From positions 62,001 to 126,000 of the forward strand of contig JACRMM010000058.1 in the NCBI GenBank assembly GCA_016214985.1: DNA of 64,000 bases. Direction: 5' to 3'. The notes under the pieces are model-generated. The model did no database searches. It had not been told where the DNA came from and was given only the letters and a program-made list of their open reading frames with translations. Source of the DNA: Deltaproteobacteria bacterium (lineage in GTDB: Bacteria; Desulfobacterota; Deferrisomatia; Deferrisomatales; JACRMM01). Of the stretch, positions 33,520 through 41,128 are shown one piece after another; position 1 is the first letter of the stretch, and each line of letters opens with the position of its first letter. A program made the position numbers and the translations under genes.

Positions 33520-34386
33520 ATGAAGAAGCGGTCGCTCGCCCTCTCGCTCCTGGCCGCAACCCTCGCCTTCTCGGTGACCGCCGCCCACGCGGCCGAGAAG
33601 CTCAAGATCGGCGTGGCCGCGATGATCTCGCCGAAGGAGACGTTCAAGTACTATCAGGATCTCTTGAACTACATCGGCGAGAAGGTGGGCCTCGAGGTTG
33701 AGCTCGTCCAGAAGCCGACGTATGCGGAGATGGACGGTCTCCTGAAGAACGAAGAGGTCGGCGTCGCCTTCGTGTGCTCCGGCCCCTACGTCAAGGACAA
33801 GGCTGAATTCGGAGTCGAGCTCCTGGTGGCCCCGGTTTCCTACGGACAGCCGTTCTACCATGCCTACATCATCGTGCCGAAGGATAGCCTGGCCAAAGCT
33901 ATGTCCGATCTGGGGGGCAAGAAGTTCGCGTTCACCGATCCTCACTCCAATACGGGCTATATCGTACCCACCTACATGATCGGGAAGGGGTTCAGCAAGA
34001 CGCCCGAGCAATTCTTCAAAGAGATCATGTTCACCAAGTCTCATGACAAATCGATTGAGGCGGTTGCGAAGAAGCTGGCTGACGGCGCAGCCGTCGACAG
34101 CCTGATCTTCGACTACGCGGCGAAGACCAATCCTCAGTACACGAAGGAGACTCGCATTCTCGAGAAGTCTCCGGCTTATGGCATCCCTCCGATCGTCGTA
34201 ACGAAGGCCATGGATCCTGCCGTGAAGGCCAAGCTCCGAGACGCGTTCCTCAAGGTCCACGAAGACCCGAAGGGGAAGGAGATCATCTCGAAGATCATGG
34301 TGGACAAGTTCATCGTCCCGGACGATGCGAACTACGACAGCGTGCGAGAGATGGAGAAGTGGCTCAAGGAGTTCGCGAAGATCTGA
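33520..34386 (+). CDS. PhnD-like periplasmic binding protein 3
   Basis: A 288-residue exported protein with a clear signal (LLAATLAFSVTAAHA) and a standard PhnD fold: FKYYQDLLNYIGEKVGLEVE, VAFVCSGPYVKDKAEFG, FTDPHSNTGYIVPTYMIG (the PxSxSG-like anion loop) and PPIVVTKAMDPAVKAKLRD. It is closer to true phosphonate/phosphite-type binding proteins than the other two copies. AAGGAGG precedes ATG 33520. It lies 70 bases after chemoreceptor 2, with a terminator right after it, and no transporter partners are present. Confidence 0.88.
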   Translation: MKKRSLALSLLAATLAFSVTAAHAAEKLKIGVAAMISPKETFKYYQDLLNYIGEKVGLEVELVQKPTYAEMDGLLKNEEVGVAFVCSGPYVKDKAEFGVELLVAPVSYGQPFYHAYIIVPKDSLAKAMSDLGGKKFAFTDPHSNTGYIVPTYMIGKGFSKTPEQFFKEIMFTKSHDKSIEAVAKKLADGAAVDSLIFDYAAKTNPQYTKETRILEKSPAYGIPPIVVTKAMDPAVKAKLRDAFLKVHEDPKGKEIISKIMVDKFIVPDDANYDSVREMEKWLKEFAKI

Positions 34387-34410
34387 GCCTGCCTCCTGTC
34401 GGCCGGAAAA

Positions 34411-34445
34411 GACAAAGCCCCCGCGAAGAACGCGGGGGCTTTGTC
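34411..34445 (+). terminator. Strong intrinsic terminator-type hairpin
   Basis: A perfect 15-base-pair stem, GACAAAGCCCCCGCG against CGCGGGGGCTTTGTC, with loop AAGAA, begins 24 bases after the PhnD-like stop. The A-run before it and the TTT within the right arm would allow it to act in both directions, serving the convergent DUF302 gene as well. Confidence 0.85.
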
Positions 34446-34487
34446 AACGTCAGCGGGCGAGATGTCGCCAAACGCCAGGGTGACGCC

Positions 34488-34871
34488 TCAGCGCGCCTCC
34501 TCGATGATCTTCACGAGAACCTGCTCCACCTCCTCGGCGACGGGTTGGAGCGCGGCGGCACCGGGGAAGATGGAGAGGAGCGCGGTTGGTTGGATGGTTC
34601 CGATCTTCGTCTGACCACCGTCGTCGTACACCGAGATCCGACAGGGCAGGGCGAGGCTCACCTCCATGTCGGCCGCGAGCACCTTGGCCGCCTGTTTAGG
34701 GTTGCACACCTCCAGGATCCGGCAGGCGTGCGGGAGGTCGACCCCTTTCTCCCGCAGCTTTTCCTGGAGGTCGTAGACGTGGAGCACGCCGAAGCCGTTT
34801 CGCTTGACGGCTTCCTCCACGTCCCGGGCCGCGGTGTCGACGTCCTTCTTCGAGTCGGTGACGAACAGCAT
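34488..34871 (-). CDS. DUF302-domain protein
   Basis: A 127-residue soluble protein of the DUF302 family. VEEAVKRNGFGVLHVYDLQE at the start, CRILEVCNPKQAAKVLAAD in the middle and LPCRISVYDDGGQTKIGTI at the end are family features, including the conserved cysteines. The family has a TATA-box-like alpha/beta fold and no proven role; members often lie near sulfur and metal genes. AAGGAG precedes ATG 34871. It is divergent from terC across a 408-base regulatory gap. Confidence 0.85.
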   Translation of the reverse strand: MLFVTDSKKDVDTAARDVEEAVKRNGFGVLHVYDLQEKLREKGVDLPHACRILEVCNPKQAAKVLAADMEVSLALPCRISVYDDGGQTKIGTIQPTALLSIFPGAAALQPVAEEVEQVLVKIIEEAR

Positions 34872-34975
34872 GGGGTCTCCTTTCGCAGGGGCACGGCGGC
34901 CCTGGTCGGTTGCTGGGGAATCCCTGCGGAGGATACCACCAGACCCTCGGGCCGAAAGGGCGGCGCGCCGAGCCG

Positions 34976-35005
34976 TTGACAACGCGCCGGACCGGACCCT
35001 ATGAT
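34976..35005 (+). promoter_or_regulatory. Sigma-70 promoter of the riboswitch-terC transcript
   Basis: TTGACA at 34976-34981, an 18-base spacer and TATGAT at 35000-35005 form a near-consensus promoter. Transcription would begin near 35012, three bases before the aptamer, which is the expected arrangement. Confidence 0.8.
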
Positions 35006-35014
35006 GCGGCCCAC

Positions 35015-35128
35015 GTAAAGGGGAGTAGCGTTCGGCCCGGAAAAGGGTCGACCTCCCGTGCCCGTCAACACGGCCTTCGGGCCCGGGCCGGGGGACCGCG
35101 ACGAACGGCGGACCGGCGAGACCTTTAC
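35015..35128 (+). promoter_or_regulatory. yybP-ykoY manganese riboswitch
   Basis: The class signature is present: GTAAAGGGGAGTAGCG at the 5' side, then CGTCAACACGGCC, a GC-rich helix, and GCGAGACCTTTAC at the 3' side. The first stem pairs GTAAAGG (35015-35021) with CCTTTAC (35122-35128). yybP-ykoY RNAs bind Mn2+ and control manganese exporters, often TerC-family genes as here. The 3' strand of this stem is also the 5' strand of the terminator, so ligand binding should prevent termination and switch terC on. This switch, its promoter and its terminator fill most of the 408-base gap at 34872-35279. Confidence 0.9.
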
Positions 35129-35170
35129 CCAGTGCGCATTGCGCGCCGAGGGTAAAGGTCTTTTTCTTTT
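35120..35170 (+). terminator. Riboswitch-controlled terminator
   Basis: GACCTTTACCC (35120-35130) pairs perfectly with GGGTAAAGGTC (35150-35160), followed by TTTTTCTTTT. The left arm shares seven bases with the closing stem of the aptamer, so the two structures exclude each other. An inner GCGC stem lies in the loop. Confidence 0.9.
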
Positions 35171-35279
35171 GGAGACGTGAGATTGTGAACACTGTGAAGG
35201 CCCCCGGCCGGGCGAGAAACGGACCGCCCCACTCCGAACCCTGGGGCGGACGTAGCCCGCGCCGCGGAGGGACGCTCTG

Positions 35280-36221
35280 ATGGTCATCCACAGTATCGGT
35301 ACCCCGGGCCTCTGGGCCGGGTTCCTCCTGATCGTGGCCCTTCTGCTCACCCTGGACCTGGCGGTCTTCCACCGCCGCGCCCACGAGGTGAGGATGAAGG
35401 AGGCCGTGCTCTGGAGCGTCGTCTGGATCGGCGTGGCGCTCGCCTTCAACGCGGGGGTGTACCACTGGTTCGGCCGGGAGCGGGCGTTGGAGTTCCTGAC
35501 GGGCTACCTGATCGAGAAGGCCCTGTCGGTGGACAACATCTTCGTGTTCCTCGTGCTGTTCTCCCACTTTCGGGTCCCGGCGTCCTTCCAGCACCGGGTC
35601 CTCTTCTGGGGCATCCTGGGCGCCCTCGTCATGAGGGCCGGGTTCATCGGTCTGGGCGCTGCACTGGTCCAGACGTTCCACTGGGTGATGTACGTCTTCG
35701 GCGCCGTGCTCGTGGTGACCGGCGTGCGGATGCTGTTTCAGGGGGAAGACGACGTTCATCCCGAGCGAAGCCTCATCCTTCGGCTCTTCAGGAGGCTCGT
35801 GCCGAGCGTGCCGGAGTATCGGGGCACCCGTTTCCTGGTGCACGAGGGGGGACGCTGGCTTGCGACGCCGCTCCTGGCCGTGTTGGTGGCCGTGGAGGCC
35901 ACCGACCTCGTGTTCGCGGTGGACTCCATTCCGGCCGTCTTCGCGGTCACGACCGACCCCTTCATCGTCTACACGTCGAACATCTTCGCGATCCTGGGTC
36001 TGCGCGCCCTCTACTTCGTGTTGGCCGGGGCCCTCGGACGGCTGCGCTTCCTGAAGGTGGGGCTGTCGCTCGTGCTCGGGTTCGTGGGAGGCAAGATGCT
36101 GCTTGGCGGCGTCGTCGACGTTCCGATCGGGGTTTCGCTGGGAGTGATCGCGTTCCTCATCAGCGGCGCCGTGGCCGCCTCCCTGACGTGGCCGGCCGCG
36201 AAAGCGGAGGTGGAAGGGTGA
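35280..36221 (+). CDS. TerC-family membrane protein, probable manganese exporter
   Basis: A 313-residue protein with about nine membrane helices. LIEKALSVDNIFVFLVLFSH and VAVEATDLVFAVDSIPAVFA are the two TerC motifs, each with membrane aspartates and asparagines that bind cation. VTTDPFIVYTSNIFAILGLR follows. The family includes Alx/MeeY-type manganese exporters, and the riboswitch directly upstream supports Mn2+ efflux, possibly protecting exported metalloproteins from mismetallation. I do not use the name terC for tellurite resistance, which is not supported here. ATG is at 35280. Confidence 0.9.
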   Translation: MVIHSIGTPGLWAGFLLIVALLLTLDLAVFHRRAHEVRMKEAVLWSVVWIGVALAFNAGVYHWFGRERALEFLTGYLIEKALSVDNIFVFLVLFSHFRVPASFQHRVLFWGILGALVMRAGFIGLGAALVQTFHWVMYVFGAVLVVTGVRMLFQGEDDVHPERSLILRLFRRLVPSVPEYRGTRFLVHEGGRWLATPLLAVLVAVEATDLVFAVDSIPAVFAVTTDPFIVYTSNIFAILGLRALYFVLAGALGRLRFLKVGLSLVLGFVGGKMLLGGVVDVPIGVSLGVIAFLISGAVAASLTWPAAKAEVEG

Positions 36222-36279
36222 TCGGTGTGGTCCCGCGGGAAGTCCCTTCCCGGCGGATCCTCTTCCCCCTACACTGAGT

Positions 36280-38013
36280 GTGTCCGCTGTTTCCACCTTC
36301 GTCGCCGGGAACCTCCGCATGCCCTCGGTCACGACCCAAGACCTTCTGGACGCTCTCGACGAGGGCCTGCTGGCCGTGGACGGCCGGGGCCGGATCTCCT
36401 GCGTCAACGGCCGGGCCCGCGACCTCCTCGGCGGCGGCCGGCTGGAGAGCCGGCTCCTGAGCCGCGTTCTCCCGGGGCTGGAGCCGTCCGTGCGCGCGTG
36501 CCTCGACTCGGGCGAGACCGTGGCCGCCCGACCCGAGACGCCGTCGGGCACGGTCCTGGAGGGGACCGTCGCCGCCGTGCGCCAGGGCGAGCGCGTCACG
36601 GGCGCGGTCTTCCTGTTCCGGCCCTCCGGGACGAGCCCCGACCAGGCTGCCGGGCGCCCGGAGCTCCAGACCGTCTTCGATACCTCCCACGATGGCCTGT
36701 GGATCGTCGACGCCCAGGGCGTGATCCTCAACCTCAACCGGGCCGCCGAGGAGCTCAACCACATCCGGGCTGCGGACGTCATCGGGCGGCGCGTGCACGA
36801 GCTCGTGGACCAGGGGTTCCTCGACTTCTCCGTCTCGGAGAAGGTGCTCGAGACCGGCCGGCCGGTGAGCCTCATGCAGCGCGGCCTGAAGAGCAAGCGG
36901 CACCTGCTCGTGACCGGAACCCCCGCTTTCGGCCCCGACGGCAAGATCGCGTTCGTGGTCGTGAACGACCGGGACCTCACCGAGCTCAACCAGCTGACCC
37001 AGGAGCTCGAACAGGCCCGGCTCGTCAACGAGAAGTTCCGCGACGAGCTCGCGGAGCGCGCCATCGTGGAGACGGCGCGGGGGGAGGTCGTGGCCGACAG
37101 CGAGGAGATGAAGCAGGTGCTGCGGGTCGCGCTGAAGCTCGCGCGCCTCGACGTCTCGAACATCCTGCTCCTCGGTGAGTCAGGCACGGGCAAGGGACTC
37201 CTGGCGAAGTTCATCCACCGGAATGGTCCCCGGGCCGCGAAGCCCTTCATCCACATCAACTGCGCGGCGTTGCCGGAGAACCTCCTCGAAGCCGAGCTCT
37301 TCGGGTACGAGAAGGGGGCGTTCACCGGGGCCCGCGAGCACGGCAAGGCGGGGCTCTTTGAGCTCGCGCACGAGGGGACCCTGTTCCTGGACGAGATCGG
37401 CGATCTGCCCCTCGCGATCCAGGCGAAGCTCCTGAAGTACCTCGACGACCACGAGCTCCTGCCCCTCGGCGGCACCAAGCCCCGCTCCGTGGACTGCACC
37501 GTGATCGCCGCCACCAACGCGGACCTCGAGGCGTCGGTCCGGCGCAAGCAGTTTCGCCACGACCTCTTCTACCGACTCAACTCCTTCACGATCCGGATCC
37601 CTCCGCTGAAAGAGCGACAGGGTGACGCCGCGCTCCTCGCCGATCGATTCGTGGCCAAGTACAACGAGATCTACCGGACCCACAAGCGCCTGTCGGCCCG
37701 CGCGCTCCGCTGGATCCAGTCCTACCCGTTCCCCGGAAACGTCCGGGAGCTCGAGGGACTGGTCAAGAACGCCATCGTCATGACGGAGGGCGACCTTCTG
37801 GGAGAGCTCGCCGAGGGCGGTGCGCGCGCTGCGACGGGCGAGGAGGTCGAGGCCGGGGGTCTCGCGGCCTCCCTGGCCGACCGCGAGCGGGCCCTGCTCC
37901 AGGAGGCGGCGGAGCGCTGTCGGACGACCCGGGAGATCGCCGGTTACCTCGGTGTCAGCCAGCCCACGGTGGTTCGAAAGCTTCGTAAGCACGGCCTGCG
38001 CCCGCTCGGCTGA
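36280..38013 (+). CDS. TyrR-type sigma-54-dependent activator with PAS domains
   Basis: A 577-residue regulator. The N-terminal half has two PAS-like domains (about residues 15-110 and 125-240; the second includes FDTSHDGLWIVDAQGVILNL). A signalling helix leads to the AAA+ domain with GESGTGKGLLAKFIH, an intact sigma-54 contact GYEKGAFTGAR and Walker B GTLFLDEIGDLP. The C-terminal helix-turn-helix TTREIAGYLGVSQPTVVRKL is of the TyrR type. Three inverted repeats and a sigma-54 promoter follow directly, so it probably activates the aminotransferase gene in response to an amino acid. An alternative ATG lies at 36319. Confidence 0.92.
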   Translation: MSAVSTFVAGNLRMPSVTTQDLLDALDEGLLAVDGRGRISCVNGRARDLLGGGRLESRLLSRVLPGLEPSVRACLDSGETVAARPETPSGTVLEGTVAAVRQGERVTGAVFLFRPSGTSPDQAAGRPELQTVFDTSHDGLWIVDAQGVILNLNRAAEELNHIRAADVIGRRVHELVDQGFLDFSVSEKVLETGRPVSLMQRGLKSKRHLLVTGTPAFGPDGKIAFVVVNDRDLTELNQLTQELEQARLVNEKFRDELAERAIVETARGEVVADSEEMKQVLRVALKLARLDVSNILLLGESGTGKGLLAKFIHRNGPRAAKPFIHINCAALPENLLEAELFGYEKGAFTGAREHGKAGLFELAHEGTLFLDEIGDLPLAIQAKLLKYLDDHELLPLGGTKPRSVDCTVIAATNADLEASVRRKQFRHDLFYRLNSFTIRIPPLKERQGDAALLADRFVAKYNEIYRTHKRLSARALRWIQSYPFPGNVRELEGLVKNAIVMTEGDLLGELAEGGARAATGEEVEAGGLAASLADRERALLQEAAERCRTTREIAGYLGVSQPTVVRKLRKHGLRPLG

Positions 38014-38025
38014 CGTGGGTTCTCT

Positions 38026-38169
38026 TTGATTCAATAGAGAATCAGCATCCGCCGCATCCCCGCCCGGCACACCCCTCTCGCCCTTCCTGTCATTGATCCA
38101 ATCTTGAATCTTCCTCCAGGGGCGAAGAAACGCGGCCTTGCTCGCGTTCTTGATTCTCTGGTGAATCAA
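38026..38169. promoter_or_regulatory. Three enhancer sites TTGATTC-N6-GAATCAA
   Basis: Site 1 (38026-38045) is TTGATTC-N6-GAATCAG; site 2 (38093-38112) is the weaker TTGATCC-N6-GAATCTT; site 3 (38150-38169) is the perfect TTGATTC-N6-GAATCAA. Centres are about 67 and 57 bases apart. They end about 85 bases before the -24/-12 promoter, the usual distance for a sigma-54 activator, and stand beside the activator gene. The 378-base gap at 38014-38391 also holds that promoter. Confidence 0.8.
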
Positions 38170-38253
38170 ACAGCGGTTTCGGGCCGCGGGGAAGAGTTCC
38201 GTCAGTATTTCGTAACGAACTGATATTATTTCTGTTTCGTCAGAGAACGACCC

Positions 38254-38270
38254 TTGGCATGGCGCCTGCA
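38254..38270 (+). promoter_or_regulatory. Sigma-54 (-24/-12) promoter
   Basis: TTGGCATGGCGCCTGCA has GG at 38256-38257 and GC at 38268-38269, separated by exactly ten bases, and fits the consensus TGGCAc-N5-TTGCa with two mismatches. Transcription would start near 38281, 111 bases before the aminotransferase GTG. Confidence 0.8.
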
Positions 38271-38391
38271 GTTCTGGGAGGCATCGCTGCGGCGAGGCCC
38301 GGGACCGACGAGGCGCGGCCGGTACTGCGGGCGGAGCGCGCCGCAGGGTGCCGGCGCCGTCTCGTTTCCTCTTTCCGGAAGGAGTGCAACC

Positions 38392-39705
38392 GTGTCACAG
38401 AGCAACCAGGAACTCATGGCCCGGCGAAAACAGGCGGTTCCGAGGGGCCCCTTCAATACCGCCCCCTTTTTCGCTGCCCGGGCACGCGGGGCCCGGGTCA
38501 CGGACGTGGAGGGCCGCGACCTGATCGACTTCGCGGCCGGTATCGGCGTCATGGCTACGGGCCACAACCATCCGAAGATCGTCGAGGCGGCCAAGCGCCA
38601 GATGGACGACTTCGTGCACACCTGCTTCCACGTTGTGCCCTACGAGGGGTACGTGCGCCTGGCCGAGGAGCTCAACGCACGCACGCCGGGGACCCACGAA
38701 AAGAAGACCATGTTCGCCAACAGCGGCGCCGAGGCCGTGGAGAACGCCGTAAAGGTCGCGCGGGCCTATACGAACCGCCCCGGCATCCTGTGCTTCGACA
38801 ACGCCTTCCACGGCCGCACCCTCCTGGCCATGACCCTGACGAGCAAGATCTCGCCGTACAAGCACGGCTTCGGGCCCTTCGCGCCCGAGGTGACCCGGGT
38901 GCCCTATGCCTACTGCTACCGCTGCCCCTTCGGAGCGTGCGGCCCCGAGAGCTGCTCGCTCGAGTGCGCGGAGAACCTGAAGCAGGCCTTCATCAACGAG
39001 GTCGATCCGACCAGCGTGGCGGCAATCATCGCCGAGCCGGTCCAGGGCGAGGGCGGCTTCGTTGTCGCTCCTCCGGCCTTCCTCAAGAGAGTCCAGGAAA
39101 TCGGTGCGGAGCACGGCATCCTCTTCATCGCCGACGAGGTCCAGTCGGGTTTCGGGCGGACCGGCCACCTCTTCGCCTGTGAGGCGTCCCACGTCGTTCC
39201 CGACTTGATGACCATGGCCAAGGCGCTGGCCTCCGGCTTCCCTCTGAGCGCCGTCACCGGCAGGGCCGACCTCATGGACACCCCCCAGGTGGGCGGCCTC
39301 GGCGGCACCTACGCCGGAAACCCGGTCTGTATCGCCGCCGCCCTGGCCACCCTCGAGGTCCTCGACGAGGAGCGTCTGGTCGAGCGCGCCCGGGAGACGG
39401 GCAAGGTCGTGAAGGCCCGCTTCGACGCGATGGCGCAGAAATACGACCTCATCGGTGACGTGCGGGGCCTGGGGCTCATGATGGCCATGGAGCTCGTAAC
39501 GGACCGCAAGTCCAAGGCGCCCGCGACGGCCGAGACTGCGAAGGTAGCGGCGCTGGCGTTGGAGAAGGGGCTGCTCCTGGTAAAAGCCGGAACGTACAGC
39601 AACGTGATCCGGCTCCTCCCGCCGCTCACCATCGGCCCGGAGGATCTGGCCGAGGGCCTGGACATCCTCGAAGAGGCGATCGCGGCGGTGGCCGGGGATC
39701 TCTAG
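38392..39705 (+). CDS. Class III (4-aminobutyrate-type) aminotransferase
   Basis: A 437-residue pyridoxal-phosphate enzyme. TMFANSGAEAVENAVKVARA binds the phosphate, EPVQGEGGFVVAPPAFL and FIADEVQSGFGRTG are central motifs, and MAKALASGFPLSAV holds the pyridoxal lysine. YCYRCPFGACGPESC is a cysteine-rich insert seen in anaerobe members. Substrates of the family include 4-aminobutyrate, 5-aminovalerate and other omega-amino acids, with 2-oxoglutarate as acceptor; which applies here is open. GTG 38392 follows AAGGAG. It is the first gene after the sigma-54 promoter. Confidence 0.9.
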   Translation: MSQSNQELMARRKQAVPRGPFNTAPFFAARARGARVTDVEGRDLIDFAAGIGVMATGHNHPKIVEAAKRQMDDFVHTCFHVVPYEGYVRLAEELNARTPGTHEKKTMFANSGAEAVENAVKVARAYTNRPGILCFDNAFHGRTLLAMTLTSKISPYKHGFGPFAPEVTRVPYAYCYRCPFGACGPESCSLECAENLKQAFINEVDPTSVAAIIAEPVQGEGGFVVAPPAFLKRVQEIGAEHGILFIADEVQSGFGRTGHLFACEASHVVPDLMTMAKALASGFPLSAVTGRADLMDTPQVGGLGGTYAGNPVCIAAALATLEVLDEERLVERARETGKVVKARFDAMAQKYDLIGDVRGLGLMMAMELVTDRKSKAPATAETAKVAALALEKGLLLVKAGTYSNVIRLLPPLTIGPEDLAEGLDILEEAIAAVAGDL

Positions 39706-39804
39706 GCGGCCGAGCCGTTCACCGTTTTCACGAGCGCCGCGGCGCGTTCACCGGCCTGCTCTCCGACCCGGGGGCGGCCCACACCGAGCGAGAAGGAGAG
39801 AAGC

Positions 39805-41043
39805 ATGAAGCGGATCGTGATCGGAGCCCTGGCGGCAGTGGTTGCCGCGGCGAGCCTGGCGTCGGCCCAGCAGGCGCGCAACTACTTCAAGGTGGGGGTC
39901 ATCACGTCTCTCTCCGGAGAGATGGCTACGGGCGGCAACGTCACCAAGCGCGGCTACGACCTCTGGGCGAACGAGGTGAACGCCAAGGGCGGTATCGAGA
40001 TCGGCGGGAAGAAGTACAAGGTCGAGCTCTCCTACGGCGACGACCAGTCCCAGCCCGCCCAGGCGGCGGTGGCGGCCGAGCGCCTGGCCACCCAGGAGAA
40101 GGTCGACTTCGTGTTGGGGCCGTACGCGTCCGGCACGACCCGCGCGGCGGCTCCGGTGCTCGAGAAGTACAAGATCCCGATGATCACCGGCTCCGCCGAG
40201 TCTCCCCTCATCTGGCTCGACAAGATGAAATACACCTTCGGGACGATCCCTCCGGTCAACTACACCGGCGCGGGCCCGGTCAATACCCTGGCCGGCCTCA
40301 CCCCCAAGATCCAGACCGCCTTCATCCTGGGCATGGACGACACGTTCTCCAAGGCCACGGCCGAGGCGTTCAAGGCTGCGGCGGAGAAGGCAAAGATCAA
40401 GGTCGTCAACTTCCAGATCCTCCCCGCGGGCCAGGACCTCATCCCGCTCCTCAACAAGGCGAGAGCGATGAAGCCGGACCTCATCGCCTACGGCGGGCAC
40501 GACAAGGAGCTGATCAACATCGTCAAGGGCCTGCGGCAGATCAACTACACCCCGAAGGCCCTTCTGATGCACTACGGCGTCACGGAGCCGGCTTTCGTCG
40601 AGGCGCTGGCCAAGGACGCCGACGGCGTTTTCGGCGCCTCGGTGTGGACCGACTCGCTCCAGACCAAGGGCGCAATTCTGTGGAAGGACGCGGTCAGCTA
40701 CGGCAAGGCCGCCATGGACGCCTACAAGGTCCCGGCCGACTACACGCAGGCGGGCTGCACGGCGGCCGGCATCGCCTTCCAGGCCGCGCTCCAGAAGATC
40801 AAGGCCACTCCCCCGCTTTCCGAGGCCAAGAAGGACGAGCTCCTGAAGGCTCTCGAGGGCCTCGATATCCAGACCTTCTTCGGTCGGATCAAGTTCGCCA
40901 ACGCCGGCGAGTTCTATCACTCGAACGTCGGCCTGAGCCCCCTGGCGATCCAGATCCAGGGTGGGAAGACCGTGGTCGTGGGCCCCAAGGAGATGGCCCA
41001 GGCGAAGGTCCTGTACCCGCTCACGCCCTGGGACAAGCGCTGA
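39805..41043 (+). CDS. Branched-chain amino acid-type ABC substrate-binding protein
   Basis: A 412-residue exported protein (signal KRIVIGALAAVVAAASLASA). It has the Leu/Ile/Val receptor fold: VGVITSLSGEMATGGNVTKR, SQPAQAAVAAERLATQEKVD, VLGPYASGTTRAAAPVLEKY and MITGSAESP. Such receptors bind many amino acids and small acids, so the name does not fix the ligand. The permeases and ATPases livHMGF follow after the glutamate dehydrogenase gene. Position behind an aminotransferase suggests that it imports that enzyme's amino-acid substrate. Confidence 0.9.
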   Translation: MKRIVIGALAAVVAAASLASAQQARNYFKVGVITSLSGEMATGGNVTKRGYDLWANEVNAKGGIEIGGKKYKVELSYGDDQSQPAQAAVAAERLATQEKVDFVLGPYASGTTRAAAPVLEKYKIPMITGSAESPLIWLDKMKYTFGTIPPVNYTGAGPVNTLAGLTPKIQTAFILGMDDTFSKATAEAFKAAAEKAKIKVVNFQILPAGQDLIPLLNKARAMKPDLIAYGGHDKELINIVKGLRQINYTPKALLMHYGVTEPAFVEALAKDADGVFGASVWTDSLQTKGAILWKDAVSYGKAAMDAYKVPADYTQAGCTAAGIAFQAALQKIKATPPLSEAKKDELLKALEGLDIQTFFGRIKFANAGEFYHSNVGLSPLAIQIQGGKTVVVGPKEMAQAKVLYPLTPWDKR

Positions 41044-41128
41044 TGGCCCGCCCGGCGGAGGGGTAGCCTGTGTGCCGTCCCTCCGCCGGACTCGGTCCGC
41101 ACCTCCTCCCGACGAAGGCGGAACCCGC

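Noticed and set aside
29309-34386. Phosphonate ABC transporter
   Set aside because: Only binding proteins are present; permease and ATPase genes are missing and the promoters are of the motility type.
35280-36221. Tellurite-resistance determinant
   Set aside because: The TerC name is historical; the manganese riboswitch upstream argues for Mn2+ export, and no other ter genes are near.
34872-37547. Very long open frame on the minus strand opposite terC and the sigma-54 activator
   Set aside because: It is a GC-rich shadow of the plus-strand genes; only its last 127 codons (the DUF302 protein) show family features.
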